From NCBI RefSeq assembly GCF_014202335.1, contig NZ_JACHGP010000022.1, forward strand, positions 62,001 through 126,000: a stretch of DNA of 64,000 nucleotides, written 5' to 3'. Positions 16,241 to 25,618 of this stretch are shown here, in pieces. The notes under the pieces were generated by a model. The model was given only the letters and a program-made list of their open reading frames with translations. It did no database searches and was not told the DNA's origin. Source of the DNA: Mycobacterium sp. AZCC_0083. GTDB taxonomy: Bacteria > Actinomycetota > Actinomycetes > Mycobacteriales > Mycobacteriaceae. The position numbers and the translations under genes are program-made. Position 1 is the first letter of the stretch, and each line of letters opens with the position of its first letter.

Positions 16241-16549
16241 TCAAACAGCACGATTCGTCGGAGACCAATGAGCACACCACATTTGGCGTCTCGTGGAGGC
16301 CCATCTGCGCCACCCATCCGCTCCGAGTCTCGAAAAGTCTTGGTGTGGAACATTTCACGGCCATGACTGCGTCAGCGCGAGCGTGATCGAGGCCGCGCGG
16401 CGATCATCGGGCCCATTCCCGCATTTCCCATCCCATGACCGACCGGGCGGGTTGCCACCTGCTCGGAAGCATTCGGCAGAGCCCGTCATCCCACACCGCG
16501 CGGGCGAATACGCAAGATGCCAAGCATAACTCGACGCGCGCAGGTAATA
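16241..16549. other. Intergenic region
   Basis: About 310 bp between the epimerase-like gene and the membrane protein. No gene, repeat or clear promoter was found. Confidence 0.4.
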
Positions 16550-17371
16550 ATGTGGAACCGTGACTCCCCCGAAGTGGCCCGATCCGAATGCGTCACCGCC
16601 GCCCCGCGCGGCGGTGGTATCGACGGCGAACCCAGATTTGATTCCGCCGATACGACTACACATCCATTGCCCAACGGCGCGCCGAGTCGCGGTGACTCGG
16701 CAACCCTGACCGCACGGCCGCGATGGTCGGCTCCGCGACCGCCGTCATCGGAGGGCGAATGGTGGAACCTATTCGCTGGTGCGCAGCAGCCCATGCGCAA
16801 CCGCGGGCGCGTCGGCTACTCGATCGGCATGACGGTCATTGTTGTCATCGCCCTCGTCGTTGCATACCTCGTACTCTGGCTCGTGTCCGATCCGACCGGC
16901 CATGAAACACGCTCTAGCGCAATATCGCTGGCGCCTACTGCCGATCGAGGCGCCGAACACCGGCTCATGCCTCTCCTCCCCTCTGGTTACGCGGGGAGCA
17001 CCTGCGCGCCGGCCGCGACGCCCGACGGTGCTTTCGTGCAGGTAGCCTGCGGTCAAAGCATTGATGCAGGCGGACCGACATCGGCCTCCTTCACACCCCT
17101 TCGCGACGGCACGACCCTTGCGGCCGCTTTTGATCAGGTTGTGCAAAGCCTGCGCATCGTGAACTGCCCAGGCAACGTCCAGTCGCCAGGCCCCTGGCAC
17201 ACGAACGCGACCCCAGACCGCAGCACCGGTACTCTGGTATGCGGTCTACGCGGTGGGATGCCGACGGTGGCGTGGACCAGGGATGACGAGCAGCTCGTCA
17301 GCGTTGCCGAGGCAGCACAACATGGTTCGACACTCGAGGATCTCTACCGGTGGTGGTCGGCGCAGTCCTGA
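16550..17371 (+). CDS. Membrane protein with kinase-sensor-like extracellular domain
   Basis: 273 residues from the ATG at 16550 (an in-frame ATG at 16517 is also possible). A disordered cytosolic N-terminus of about 85 residues precedes one membrane helix (IGMTVIVVIALVVAYLVLWLV). The outer domain, LLPSGYAGSTCAPA..., VQVACGQS, IVNCPGNVQSPGPWH, GTLVCG and PTVAWTRDDEQLVS, ending LEDLYRWWSAQ, is the Cys-paired fold found at the C-terminus of several mycobacterial Ser/Thr kinases and related membrane proteins. No kinase domain is present. It may sense or bind a cell-wall ligand; function unknown. Confidence 0.7.
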   Translation: MWNRDSPEVARSECVTAAPRGGGIDGEPRFDSADTTTHPLPNGAPSRGDSATLTARPRWSAPRPPSSEGEWWNLFAGAQQPMRNRGRVGYSIGMTVIVVIALVVAYLVLWLVSDPTGHETRSSAISLAPTADRGAEHRLMPLLPSGYAGSTCAPAATPDGAFVQVACGQSIDAGGPTSASFTPLRDGTTLAAAFDQVVQSLRIVNCPGNVQSPGPWHTNATPDRSTGTLVCGLRGGMPTVAWTRDDEQLVSVAEAAQHGSTLEDLYRWWSAQS

Positions 17372-17591
17372 TTCGCAAGGCCGAGGCCCTTCTCCATGCT
17401 CACAACGTGCACGGCACACGGCGTGTCTTCCTGAGCGGCTGCCGTATCGGCCTGATGCCGAGACGCATCCTGCCGATCAGCTGCCAAACGGCGATCTCGC
17501 AGGTGTGCTACGACGACGGCGACCATGTTGCCGACATTGCCGCGGAATCTCCTGCGGCACATTATTCGGTTAGAGGTTGCACCGATCAAGC

Positions 17592-18470
17592 TCAGTACCC
17601 GATCGACGGCAGGTAGGCGCCGCGCGGTTCATGATAGAGCCCGATGGTCATGAGGTTCAACGTGTGCACCACCCTCAGCCCGCGCGCCAGGCACCAGCGA
17701 AACATCTCCGTGTTGCGCATCGGCAGAATCAATCCCGGGCCGCCGATGGATGGAGCGGCTCCGATTAGGGCGCACAGATCATCGTTGGTTTCAGCTACTG
17801 AGTGGGCAAAGAATCCGATGCCCGTCGTATAACCCGTAATTCGGCCATTGTGTTCCACCACGCTCGCCACTTGCTGGGTGACCGATTCGCGTAGTTCACC
17901 ACCCCGATCGTGTCCGTGCGCCATGACGCACAACGCATCGCATGCCCCGATATCGTCCTCGGTCGCTGGCCGAACGACGCAACCTTCCACCTCAACGCCG
18001 AGGTGATTACCTTGAAGTGTGACCAGCGGTTCACGAACCTCGAATCCGAATTTGGCGTAAAGGCTCAACGAGCGGTTGTGGTAGGCGGCCTGGACCAGGC
18101 GGACACCGGGTACACCCTGTAGCTTGGCCCGATCGAGAACCGTTTCCAGCAGCGCTGTTCCGACTCGACGATCTTGGCTGTCCGGCTCGACAGTGAGTGG
18201 GCCGACCGAAGCGATCGTCGATCGCTCGTCGAGGTAGTTACTGCCTACGACACGACCGTCCCGTTCTGCGACGACGCCGAAGAACTGCGGATGACCGATC
18301 AGGGCCGAAACCGCGTCGGTCGCCGCTGCGACCGAAGGGAAGTCGCGCACAAACCGATGGCGATGAGCGATCGCCGCAAATGCGTCATGGCAGATGCGTC
18401 CGCAGTCGTCGACATCGTCAGCTCGTGCCGCTCGGATCAATAGGGCTGGTGTGTTGGCTTCGCTTGTCAT
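17592..18470 (-). CDS. Tandem-domain GNAT acetyltransferase
   Basis: 292 residues. The first half is a GNAT domain: LLIRAARADDVDDCGRI, then VGPLTVEPDSQDRRVGTALLE (the acetyl-CoA loop, here QDRRVG) and NRSLSLYAKFGFEV. The second half (from CVVRPATEDDIGACDALC) is a degenerate second GNAT-like repeat without a clear acetyl-CoA loop. The ATG at 18470 has GGGGAG just upstream; the frame extends to 18608 but the extension has no support. It is convergent with the membrane-protein gene and divergent from the cutinase. Substrate unknown. Confidence 0.8.
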   Translation of the reverse strand: MTSEANTPALLIRAARADDVDDCGRICHDAFAAIAHRHRFVRDFPSVAAATDAVSALIGHPQFFGVVAERDGRVVGSNYLDERSTIASVGPLTVEPDSQDRRVGTALLETVLDRAKLQGVPGVRLVQAAYHNRSLSLYAKFGFEVREPLVTLQGNHLGVEVEGCVVRPATEDDIGACDALCVMAHGHDRGGELRESVTQQVASVVEHNGRITGYTTGIGFFAHSVAETNDDLCALIGAAPSIGGPGLILPMRNTEMFRWCLARGLRVVHTLNLMTIGLYHEPRGAYLPSIGY

Positions 18471-18850
18471 CTCCCCGCCCCGTCTCTCATCGATCTCGAC
18501 GCCTAGCTTCCATGGACCCCACCACGATAGAGCGTATTCAGCCGTCATGCCGTCGGCCGTATGTGCGTGTGAAACGCCTGTGTTGCCAGGCGAAGTGGGG
18601 ACCTGCACGAGTAATGTCTTCGGACGTGGCGTGGCTGGGGTGTGACGTAGGTCCTTCGGTCGATCGCACGGGACTTTGCCGTTGTAGTCTAACTACCGCG
18701 ATCACCAAGTCCCGCAAAGCGATAACGGGAATGTAGGGCCGACTCTCAGTGTTCGAAGACTGAGTGAGCACCCGTCGGCCCTCGGTCAACGATCGCGTTA
18801 TCGCATCACCGCACACGTCGAAGGTGTGCCATCACGAAAAGGGTCCGCCC
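18471..18850. other. Divergent intergenic region between acetyltransferase and cutinase
   Basis: 380 bp expected to hold both promoters. No small gene or strong repeat was recognised. Frames that extend either gene into this region lack ribosome sites. Confidence 0.4.
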
Positions 18851-19585
18851 ATGAATGTCTTGAGATCTCGCGTGGCATTGCTGCTGATCGGCACGATCGG
18901 CTGGCTCGCGCGGTCCGCAACTGCACCCGCCATCGCGGTGATACTCATCGTCTCCCAGGTGGTTGTTCCCGATGCGGCCGCCGCTCCGTGTCCGGATGTC
19001 GAAGTGGTCTTCGCCCGAGGCACATTCGAGGCGCCAGGTGTCGGAGTAACCGGGCAGGCCTTCATCGATGCTCTGCGCGATCGTTTGGCCAGCGAGTCCG
19101 TCGAAGTATATCCGGTGAACTACCCAGCATCGCTGGACTTCGCGAGAGCAGCCGACGGGGTGGCCGACGCCAGCACCAAGGTTGTCACGATGTCCTCGAG
19201 TTGTCCCAGCACGAAGATCGTGCTCGGCGGCTACTCGCAGGGCGCGGCGGTGGCCGCCTACACGACAACCGACACCGTGCCCGCCGAATTCGTATTGCCT
19301 GCAGGCATCTCGGGCCCGATGCCCGCCGATGCCGCGAAACACGTCGCCGCCGTCGTGCTGTTCGGCAAGCCATCGAGCGGGTTCTTGAGCATGATCGACC
19401 GCGACGCACCTCAGATCACCATCGGGCAGCGGTATGGAACCAAGACCATCGAGTTGTGCGTCCCCCAAGATCCGATCTGCTCCCCCACTGGCGATGACCA
19501 AGCAGCGCACGGCGCATACCCCGTCAACGGCATGACCGACCAGGCCGCCGGCTTCGTCGAGCGTGCCCTCTCGTCGCGCACCTGA
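18851..19585 (+). CDS. Secreted cutinase-family serine esterase
   Basis: 244 residues from the ATG at 18851. A signal peptide (hydrophobic core AIAVILIVSQVVV, cleavage near DAAAAP) precedes the mature start CPDVEVVFARGTFEAPG, typical of mycobacterial cutinase-like proteins. Catalytic triad: Ser in VLGGYSQGAAV, Asp in VPQDPICSPTGDD and His in AAHGAYPVNGM; paired cysteines flank the core. The enzymes hydrolyse esters or lipids outside the cell. A hairpin about 190 bp downstream may end the transcript. Confidence 0.88.
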   Translation: MNVLRSRVALLLIGTIGWLARSATAPAIAVILIVSQVVVPDAAAAPCPDVEVVFARGTFEAPGVGVTGQAFIDALRDRLASESVEVYPVNYPASLDFARAADGVADASTKVVTMSSSCPSTKIVLGGYSQGAAVAAYTTTDTVPAEFVLPAGISGPMPADAAKHVAAVVLFGKPSSGFLSMIDRDAPQITIGQRYGTKTIELCVPQDPICSPTGDDQAAHGAYPVNGMTDQAAGFVERALSSRT

Positions 19586-20257
19586 CCTACCGAGGACCTC
19601 GAGCCGCAAGACCGGTCGGCTCGGCTGCCGTCACGAGTGCTTCAGCGCTGTTGACTTCGTCAACCAGGAGAGTGTTCGGCCCGTGACCCACTCAAGTCGA
19701 GCGCAGGTGCTGAGGCCGTCGTGCATGCGGTCGCTGTTGTGCGCCCTGTCGACTCGCTGCACACGAACCGATACTGGGACTGCCAGTCCCAGTAGGACTG
19801 CCGCCTTGTTGCTTTTGGTTACGACGTTGATGATTGCTGACATGGATGATCGGCTCGTTCGCACACCAGTTCCGTTGTGGCGCAATCCAGATTGCGCCCC
19901 GATTACTCGATTGATGGGCTTCGATGCGACGCCAACCAACGTCGTCGCGGAGCCGCCAACCAAACCGGAATCGGGCAATCCGTCACCGGACGGCGCCTAG
20001 TCAAGTCGCGCTGCCTCGAGAACAGTGAGGCCGGGTCTTCGCGCGAGCGGAGGGCGGGCCAGGGCTTTCCAGGACGATCCCTATTCGTACGCAGAGTTTG
20101 CAGGGCGGTGCAGCCGTTATCGGTCATCGCTTGCCCTCGGTGTCGACGTCGGCAGGGATGAACAACGATGGGCTGTATACGAGTCACCCAGGCGTTGCTG
20201 TTGTCTAGGTTGGGCCGTCGGCGTGTCGACAAGACGCCAAGTGTGGAAGGTGATGCT
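19586..20257. other. Intergenic region downstream of cutinase
   Basis: About 670 bp. Apart from the hairpin at 19773-19793 I see no feature; a 115-codon minus-strand frame (19631-19978) has no ribosome site or recognisable sequence. Confidence 0.4.
19773..19793 (+). terminator. Strong hairpin, probable transcription terminator
   Basis: Perfect 9-bp inverted repeat ACTGGGACT/AGTCCCAGT with a 3-nt loop, 188 bp after the cutinase stop. It is followed by a T-containing but not uniform tail. Confidence 0.4.
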
Positions 20258-20374
20258 GTGGCCAAGATTTGGTTTCGTCTGGTGACGCTGGCGGCCTTGT
20301 TGGCGATGCTTGCGTGGCTGGTCGGACACGAGACGTGGGCCGGCTTAGCGGTTGTGGTCGAGGGTTACATGTGA
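20258..20374 (+). CDS. Possible small membrane peptide (38 aa)
   Basis: A GTG at 20258 with GAAGGTGAT upstream opens a 38-codon frame with a single hydrophobic helix (VTLAALLAMLAWLVG). No homologue is recognised. It lies alone between the cutinase and the hydrolase operon, so it could be a stand-alone small membrane protein or chance. Confidence 0.3.
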   Translation: MAKIWFRLVTLAALLAMLAWLVGHETWAGLAVVVEGYM

Positions 20375-20520
20375 TCGCCGCCCGGCCGCTCCGGTTTAAT
20401 ACGCGTCAGTTCAGGGCCAGCTCGACCAGAAGGCTGAGCAAGAGGCTAGCTGCACGTTCGACGCCCGACACGGGTCGCGTCACGCTGTGAGTTCGCTTCC
20501 GAAACCTCTGCCCCGCCGGA

Positions 20521-21429
20521 TCATTCGTCTGGGATGAGACCTAGCCCTCTTGCCTCAGCGGCGAGCCACGATCGAATTTCAGCGTTGATCTTCTCGGGTT
20601 CGTCGCGAAACACCCAATGACCCGCCCCAGGAACGGTCACGAGGCGATAGGACTCGGTGAACCAGTCCCACAGGTTGTTGAGAACCTTGAGCGAGAAGTA
20701 TTCGTCCTCGAGTCCCCACACGATCAGCGCCGGCGCCGGACAGATGAACGGAGAGCGGTCCGGCGGATCCGGTGCGCCGTAGGGCGGCGCGGGATAGCCC
20801 ATCTTGTAGTAGTTGAGCATGCCGTCAATCGGTGCGGATTGAAGGTACTCATTGATCGCCGCGCGCCACCGGTCGTCGCGGATCGTCCGGGTGACGAAGG
20901 CGATGTCGAGGACATCGCCCTCCTCATGGGCGAGGTAGTCAAGCGTGTATTCGGAGAGCTTCTGCTGCTCGGCATCGTGATTCACCAGGTGCAGAAACGG
21001 CCCCAGGATCGGTGAATTGAGGATGATCAGACCGTCGACACGGTCCGGGTAGGCCGAGGCGAAAGCTTGGCAGAGTACGCCACCCCAGTCATGCCCCGCC
21101 AATACAGCAGCGCCGATGGCGAGATGATCCAGGACGGCCCCGATGTCCTCTGCCAGCGCGGGAATGGTGTAGTGGTCCAACCCCGACGGGATGGAGCTAG
21201 GAGGGTAGCCGCGCAGGGTCGGAGTGATGATCAAGTGATCCTTGGCGAGTTCCTCAACCTGATGTACGAACGTGAGCTCATTGTCCGGGAAGCCGTGCTG
21301 AAACAGGATTGCACTACCGCTGCCATAGCAGCGGTAGTGAATCAGGTTGTCCCCGCTCTTGGCAAAGCCCTCATCGACCTGCAACGGTGCCAGACGGTGG
21401 GCGATTCGGTCCGCTAATATCGACATCAT
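20521..21429 (-). CDS. Alpha/beta hydrolase, epoxide-hydrolase-like
   Basis: 302 residues. Oxyanion-hole motif FQHGFPDNE and nucleophile elbow LAGHDWGGVL with Asp as nucleophile, as in epoxide hydrolases and haloalkane dehalogenases. The catalytic His is in GAGHWVF, with an acidic residue in the VWGLEDEYF region. It is the last gene of the HxlR-linked operon; GGAAGG lies just before the ATG at 21429. It probably opens an epoxide or cleaves a C-X or C-C bond during breakdown of an organic substrate (inference). Confidence 0.8.
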   Translation of the reverse strand: MMSILADRIAHRLAPLQVDEGFAKSGDNLIHYRCYGSGSAILFQHGFPDNELTFVHQVEELAKDHLIITPTLRGYPPSSIPSGLDHYTIPALAEDIGAVLDHLAIGAAVLAGHDWGGVLCQAFASAYPDRVDGLIILNSPILGPFLHLVNHDAEQQKLSEYTLDYLAHEEGDVLDIAFVTRTIRDDRWRAAINEYLQSAPIDGMLNYYKMGYPAPPYGAPDPPDRSPFICPAPALIVWGLEDEYFSLKVLNNLWDWFTESYRLVTVPGAGHWVFRDEPEKINAEIRSWLAAEARGLGLIPDE

Positions 21430-21459
21430 TGAGCCTTCCGATCGTGGGCAGGCGTCCAG

Positions 21460-22317
21460 CTATGTGGTCTGCGTTAGAAAGCCCAGAGCCAGTCGGCTGA
21501 ATCTTTCCGGGTATTGGAAGAGAAAAGCATGACCCGAGTTACTGAAGATCGCGGTGGTCGACTCGCCACCCACGCGTCGCGAGGTCTCGAACGCCTGCGC
21601 AGCGTCTTCCATCACGTCGAACGCGCCGGCGGTCACCAGCAGCGGCACCGTGAACGTCGCTAGACGATCCCAGGCGGATCCATGTCCGTTGTTCCAGTCG
21701 GCGATGGCCTGCCCCTGCCGTTGCCAGGACTCCTCGCTCACGGTTAGCGTCTCACCGGACTCGTGATGGAAGAACCGGCCGAGCGTCTCCAGACCCTGGG
21801 CGCGGCCGTCCTCGGTGTCCGGGAAGAACAGGTAAAGGATGTCGTCGACGTCGGGTTCCGACTTGGCGCGAATCTGTTGCGAGCGAGCACTTTCCTCCGG
21901 ACGGATGCTCGCCTCGCCGGGGCCCGAGCCCGCGATCACGATCCGCCGGAACAGCTCCGGGTGGTCCAGTCCAAGCAGCTGGGCGACGAAACCTCCCATC
22001 GACCAGCCGATCAGGTCCACCGTGCCCAGTCCACGTGCCGCGAGAAAATCCACGATGCCCTCGGCCATGTCGGCGATCGAGGATGGGGCCACGCCGTCCG
22101 TCGACCCGACTCCCACATTGTCCACGGCGATGACGCGCCGCTCGTCGGAGAGCAGCTCGAGTAGTTTGGGATCCCAATCGTCCACCGTGCCCCGGAACCG
22201 TTGCAGCAGAACGATGGGGATGTCGCCGTGCGGTCCGAATTCCCGGTAGCCATACGTGGCGAGCTGGCCGGGTACCTTGTGAAGTTGTGCGCTGTCGGCG
22301 CGGTAGGTCGTTGTCAT
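21460..22317 (-). CDS. Alpha/beta hydrolase (Ser nucleophile)
   Basis: 285 residues. Nucleophile elbow DLIGWSMGGFV (Ser), a cap region with RRIVIAGSGPG, an acidic residue in VTAGAFDVME and His in FSNSGHAFLFQ. In place of the usual HG motif the protein reads VLLQRFRGTVDDW, which resembles C-C bond hydrolases and non-heme peroxidase-like members. It lies 30 bp upstream of the epoxide-hydrolase-like gene in the operon. Substrate unknown. Confidence 0.8.
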   Translation of the reverse strand: MTTTYRADSAQLHKVPGQLATYGYREFGPHGDIPIVLLQRFRGTVDDWDPKLLELLSDERRVIAVDNVGVGSTDGVAPSSIADMAEGIVDFLAARGLGTVDLIGWSMGGFVAQLLGLDHPELFRRIVIAGSGPGEASIRPEESARSQQIRAKSEPDVDDILYLFFPDTEDGRAQGLETLGRFFHHESGETLTVSEESWQRQGQAIADWNNGHGSAWDRLATFTVPLLVTAGAFDVMEDAAQAFETSRRVGGESTTAIFSNSGHAFLFQYPERFSRLALGFLTQTT

Positions 22318-22366
22318 GTCGGTGCCTTCTTTCTTCTATCGATGGTGTTAATCGGGAGCTGACGCG

Positions 22367-23119
22367 CTAGAGCGCGGCAAGCGCGCCGTCGACGCGCAAC
22401 ACTGTGCCGTTGACAAATTCGGAGGCGTCTGATGCCAGGTAGAGAACGGCTTGAGCGATTTCGGCGGGAAGTGCGATGCGCCCGGCCGGAATGTAGGAGG
22501 ACAGCCGTTCTATGTAGCCCGGGTTCTCCGCATCGAGGCGCTCGACCAGCGTGGTGCGAACAGGTGCGGGCGCAACGGCATTGATCCGCACCCCGGATGT
22601 GGCGTAGTCGATCGCAGCCGCCTTGGTCAGTCCGATCACGCCGTGTTTGGCGGCGATGTAGTGTGCTTGCTCCGGGATCGCGCCGAGGCCCAGCACCGAG
22701 GCGGTGTTGATGACCGAGCCAGATTTTTGGGGCACCAGCACGCGAAGCTCAGCCTGAAGGCAGTTGAATACTCCGGTCAGGTTCACCGCGATCACGCGAC
22801 CCCAGTCCTCGGCGTTCAGATCGGCCGTGCGCCCCACGTCGCCGGAGATGCCGGCATTGTTGTGCGCGACGTCGAGTTTTCCGTAGCGGCGCAGTGTCTC
22901 GTCGATCAGATGCTGGACCGACGCCCGATCCGTGACGTCGGTGGTGATGAAACAGGCGGTGTCGCCGATGATGTCGACCGACTCCTGTCCCGCATGCTCC
23001 GATACATCGGACACGACGACGGCAGCCCCGGCGCGCGCCAGGGTGATTGCGGTCTCGCGGCCGATTCCGCTGCCGGCGCCCGTGACGACGGCCACCTTGC
23101 CGTCCAGTGGGTTGCTCAT
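22367..23119 (-). CDS. Short-chain dehydrogenase/reductase
   Basis: 250 residues. VVTGAGSGIGRETA cofactor loop with a following VSDV (Asp, suggesting NAD preference), HNNAGISGD, catalytic Ser in VINTASVLG and YIAAKHG (Tyr/Lys). It ends with the DGALAAL pattern. The ATG overlaps the stop of the upstream hydrolase by 4 nt (ATGA), and the ribosome site AGGAGAAG lies within that gene, so the two are translationally coupled. Confidence 0.85.
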   Translation of the reverse strand: MSNPLDGKVAVVTGAGSGIGRETAITLARAGAAVVVSDVSEHAGQESVDIIGDTACFITTDVTDRASVQHLIDETLRRYGKLDVAHNNAGISGDVGRTADLNAEDWGRVIAVNLTGVFNCLQAELRVLVPQKSGSVINTASVLGLGAIPEQAHYIAAKHGVIGLTKAAAIDYATSGVRINAVAPAPVRTTLVERLDAENPGYIERLSSYIPAGRIALPAEIAQAVLYLASDASEFVNGTVLRVDGALAAL

Positions 23120-24171
23120 TGACTTCTCCTGCCTAGCTGTACTTTTGACATCTGATGCCGGAGGACCCCTCCTAGCCAGGCGTCGATGGCATCTGTGACG
23201 TCATCACGACACTCGTGGTGGATCCAGTGCCCCGCGTCCAACAGGCGATAGTCGAGGTTGGTGCACAGCGCCCGCATGGGGTCGGCCAGGCGGGAGTATG
23301 TTGCGTCGTTGACGTAATCCCATCGGCCACCGATAAACAGGGTCGGCATATCGATCTGCGTCGCGCCCGAGGATTCGACCAGATCGCGGTTGTCGGCATC
23401 ATTCATGTATAGCGAGTTGATGCCGAAGAAACCGGTCCGTCCGTAGGCGTCCACGAGGTGCTTGAGGTCCGTCTCGTCGATGACGCGCTCGTCGATCGGG
23501 ACCCGCGGAGCACGGCCGCCGCCGAACCACCCTCCAAAGGCGCGCACGTTCGCCGTGAAGAACGGTTCATTCTGCTCGCCTGGCTCTCCGGAGCGCATGA
23601 CCGCGGCGAAGAAACTCGGTAGATCGGCTTCGAACTGCTCTTGCGCCGCCTGGAAGTTGTCGCGGTAGAACAAGAAGTAGTCGAGTTGTCCGGCCGGGTA
23701 GGTGTGCTCGGGATAGACGTCACGACGCACGAAGGAGACCATCCGTTCAAATCCACGCTCGAGCGTGTCGTAGGGCGTGCTGAGCGCGCCGACGGCAACA
23801 AATCGCTCGGGGTGACGACGCGCTGTCGTCCACACGATGGGAGCACCCCAGTCGTGGCCTATCCAGCTCGCACGCTCGATCCCGAGCCCGTCGGCCAACG
23901 CGATCATGTCGCCCACGTGATGGCGCAACGCGTAATCCTGATGTCGGGTATAAACGGTCGACTGGCCCGTGCCACGCAGGTCGGGGGCGATAACCCGGTA
24001 CCCGCGTGCCGCGAGTGACGTGATCTGATGGCGCCACGACCACGACGTCTCAGGCCAGCCGTGCACCAGGATCACCGGCTGTCCTTCCTGTGGGCCCCGC
24101 TCCAGATAGGCGGTGACGTGGCCACCGGTACTCACCGTCCCGACTCTGAATGCCGATGCTTGCCCGCTCAT
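23116..24171 (-). CDS. Alpha/beta hydrolase, epoxide-hydrolase family
   Basis: 351 residues. ILVHGWPETSWSWRHQ oxyanion motif, APDLRGTGQS, and nucleophile elbow WIGHDWGAPIVW with Asp, all typical of soluble epoxide hydrolases. The cap is larger than usual (NEPFFTANVRAFGGWFGG). The catalytic acid/base region has FIGGRWDYV and DAGHWIHHE (His). It overlaps the following SDR gene by 4 nt. The operon holds three hydrolases and two SDRs, consistent with stepwise breakdown of one oxygenated compound. Confidence 0.82.
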   Translation of the reverse strand: MSGQASAFRVGTVSTGGHVTAYLERGPQEGQPVILVHGWPETSWSWRHQITSLAARGYRVIAPDLRGTGQSTVYTRHQDYALRHHVGDMIALADGLGIERASWIGHDWGAPIVWTTARRHPERFVAVGALSTPYDTLERGFERMVSFVRRDVYPEHTYPAGQLDYFLFYRDNFQAAQEQFEADLPSFFAAVMRSGEPGEQNEPFFTANVRAFGGWFGGGRAPRVPIDERVIDETDLKHLVDAYGRTGFFGINSLYMNDADNRDLVESSGATQIDMPTLFIGGRWDYVNDATYSRLADPMRALCTNLDYRLLDAGHWIHHECRDDVTDAIDAWLGGVLRHQMSKVQLGRRSQ

Positions 24172-24250
24172 GACGGCCTCTTCGGCAGACGGTGTTCGAG
24201 GGAAGTCATGTCTCCTCCGCGGGATCGTAAAAGGGTTGCAGGGCCGTGAC

Positions 24251-25006
24251 TTAAGCGAAGATCATGCCGCCGTCGCTGATCACGGTTTGCCCGGTCATGT
24301 AGTCGGAGTCCCGCGAAGCCAAGAACGACACCAGTGCCGCGACGTCCTCCGGTTCCTGAGCTCTGCCCAGCGGGATCGTCGAGGACAGCGCATCGAACGC
24401 TTCCTGTGCACCGTCCCAGAGCGCCGTCCGCACAATCCCGGGCGCATAGGAGTTCGCCGTGATCCCATGCGGTGCTAGCGCTTGTGCCGCTGCCTGCGTG
24501 AGGCCGCGTACCGCAAACTTGCTGGCCGAGTACGCCGGCAGATCGCCGGAAGCCCGGTGGGCCGCCTGGGACGCAGCAGCAATCAGTTTGCCACCCGTGC
24601 CCTGGGCGATGAATTGGCGCGCCGCTGCCTGCCAGGTGAGGAAAACGCCTCTCGTGTTGATGGCAAACGTTTGATCCCACGATTCGGCAGTCGCGTCGAG
24701 AAGCGACTCGACACGGGCGATCCCCGCGTTGGCAACTGCAACGTCGAGCCGTCCCAGACGCGTTGCCGCGGTCTCGACCAGTGCCTTGACGTCGTCTGTT
24801 TCGGTGACGTCGCCGAGCGCAACTACGCTGCGCCGGCCCAACTCCTCGATTTGCGCGCCAACTGCCTGCGCCTTTTCTGCGGAACCTGCGATGTCGTTGA
24901 CTACGACATCGAAGCCGTCGCCGGCCAAGCGGAGGGCGACGGCCCGTCCGATTCCTTGCCCAGCGCCCGTTACGAGTGCGACTCGAGGAGTGTCGGATGC
25001 GGTCAT
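24251..25006 (-). CDS. Short-chain dehydrogenase/reductase, first enzyme of HxlR-linked operon
   Basis: 251 residues from the ATG at 25006, which has AAGGGAGAT upstream; longer frames to 25321 are rejected. LVTGAGQGIGRAVA, VVNDIAG (Asp), ANAGIARVES, Ser in LIAAASQAAH, YSASK and an end of MTGQTVISDGG identify a classical SDR near the acetoin/3-ketoacyl reductase branch. It is the first structural gene after the HxlR regulator; a candidate operator lies 47 bp upstream. Confidence 0.85.
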   Translation of the reverse strand: MTASDTPRVALVTGAGQGIGRAVALRLAGDGFDVVVNDIAGSAEKAQAVGAQIEELGRRSVVALGDVTETDDVKALVETAATRLGRLDVAVANAGIARVESLLDATAESWDQTFAINTRGVFLTWQAAARQFIAQGTGGKLIAAASQAAHRASGDLPAYSASKFAVRGLTQAAAQALAPHGITANSYAPGIVRTALWDGAQEAFDALSSTIPLGRAQEPEDVAALVSFLASRDSDYMTGQTVISDGGMIFA

Positions 25007-25052
25007 GGCTATCTCCCTTGTCCGGTGCGGCAGATGGTGCCGCCTGAGACGA

Positions 25053-25074
25053 GCATAAGATAGTGGATTGGAAA
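25053..25074 (-). promoter_or_regulatory. Candidate HxlR operator, structural-gene copy
   Basis: A 22-bp site centred on TAGTGGATT matches the site upstream of hxlR at 17 of 22 positions. It lies in the 130-bp gap between the regulator gene and the first SDR gene, 47 bp before the SDR start, where a repressor or activator would act. Confidence 0.5.
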
Positions 25075-25136
25075 ACGCAACCCACATCTTGGCCGACGGT
25101 GCCCGAGCCATGGCAAGCGGGCATCTCGTGGAGGGA

Positions 25137-25604
25137 CTAGCCGATCGCGATATCGGAGCGGTGTACGTCGCGCTCGGAGGTGATCGAACCCGGCTCCACC
25201 GCTTTTCCGCAAGCGGCGCAATGCATTTCAGGCGTGAATTTCGCGCCGCAACTATGGTGGAATGTGACGACATTCTCGGGGTCGACGCGCACGTGCTGGT
25301 CCCCCCAGTCTCGAATGACATGAAGCAGGTCGAACAATTTTCGGCCGGACTCTGTCAGGCGGTAGGCGTACCGCACCGGCTTCTCCTGATACTGGTCCTT
25401 GTCGACCACGCCGGCCTCCTCCAGCGAGCGCAGACGGGTGGCTAGCACGTCGCGGGGTGCGCCGGTGTTGAAGACGATCTCGTCGAACTTCGTTGCTCCG
25501 AATAGCAGTTCCCGTAGCGCGAGCAGCGCCCATTTCTCACCGATGACCTTGAGCGCGGCATCGATCGAACAAACCCTGGGGTCCGGAATCCGCGGCGTTC
25601 TCAT
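25137..25604 (-). CDS. HxlR-family winged-helix transcriptional regulator
   Basis: 155 residues from the ATG at 25604 (a GTG at 25622 is possible). CSIDAALKVIGEKWALLALRELLFG is the signature start of the HxlR winged helix, followed by FDEIVFNTGAPRDVLATRLRSLEEAG, the recognition helix region, and the wing (VRYAYRLTESGRKLF). The C-terminus has a Cys/His-rich tail (HHSCGAKF, MHCAACGKAV) that could bind a metal; this is an extension relative to short HxlR proteins. It stands at the head of the hydrolase/SDR operon on the same strand. Confidence 0.85.
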   Translation of the reverse strand: MRTPRIPDPRVCSIDAALKVIGEKWALLALRELLFGATKFDEIVFNTGAPRDVLATRLRSLEEAGVVDKDQYQEKPVRYAYRLTESGRKLFDLLHVIRDWGDQHVRVDPENVVTFHHSCGAKFTPEMHCAACGKAVEPGSITSERDVHRSDIAIG

Positions 25605-25618
25605 TCCTCCGAGGTTAT

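Noticed and set aside
19631..19978. 115-codon minus-strand frame downstream of the cutinase
   Set aside because: No recognisable sequence or ribosome site, and it covers the hairpin.
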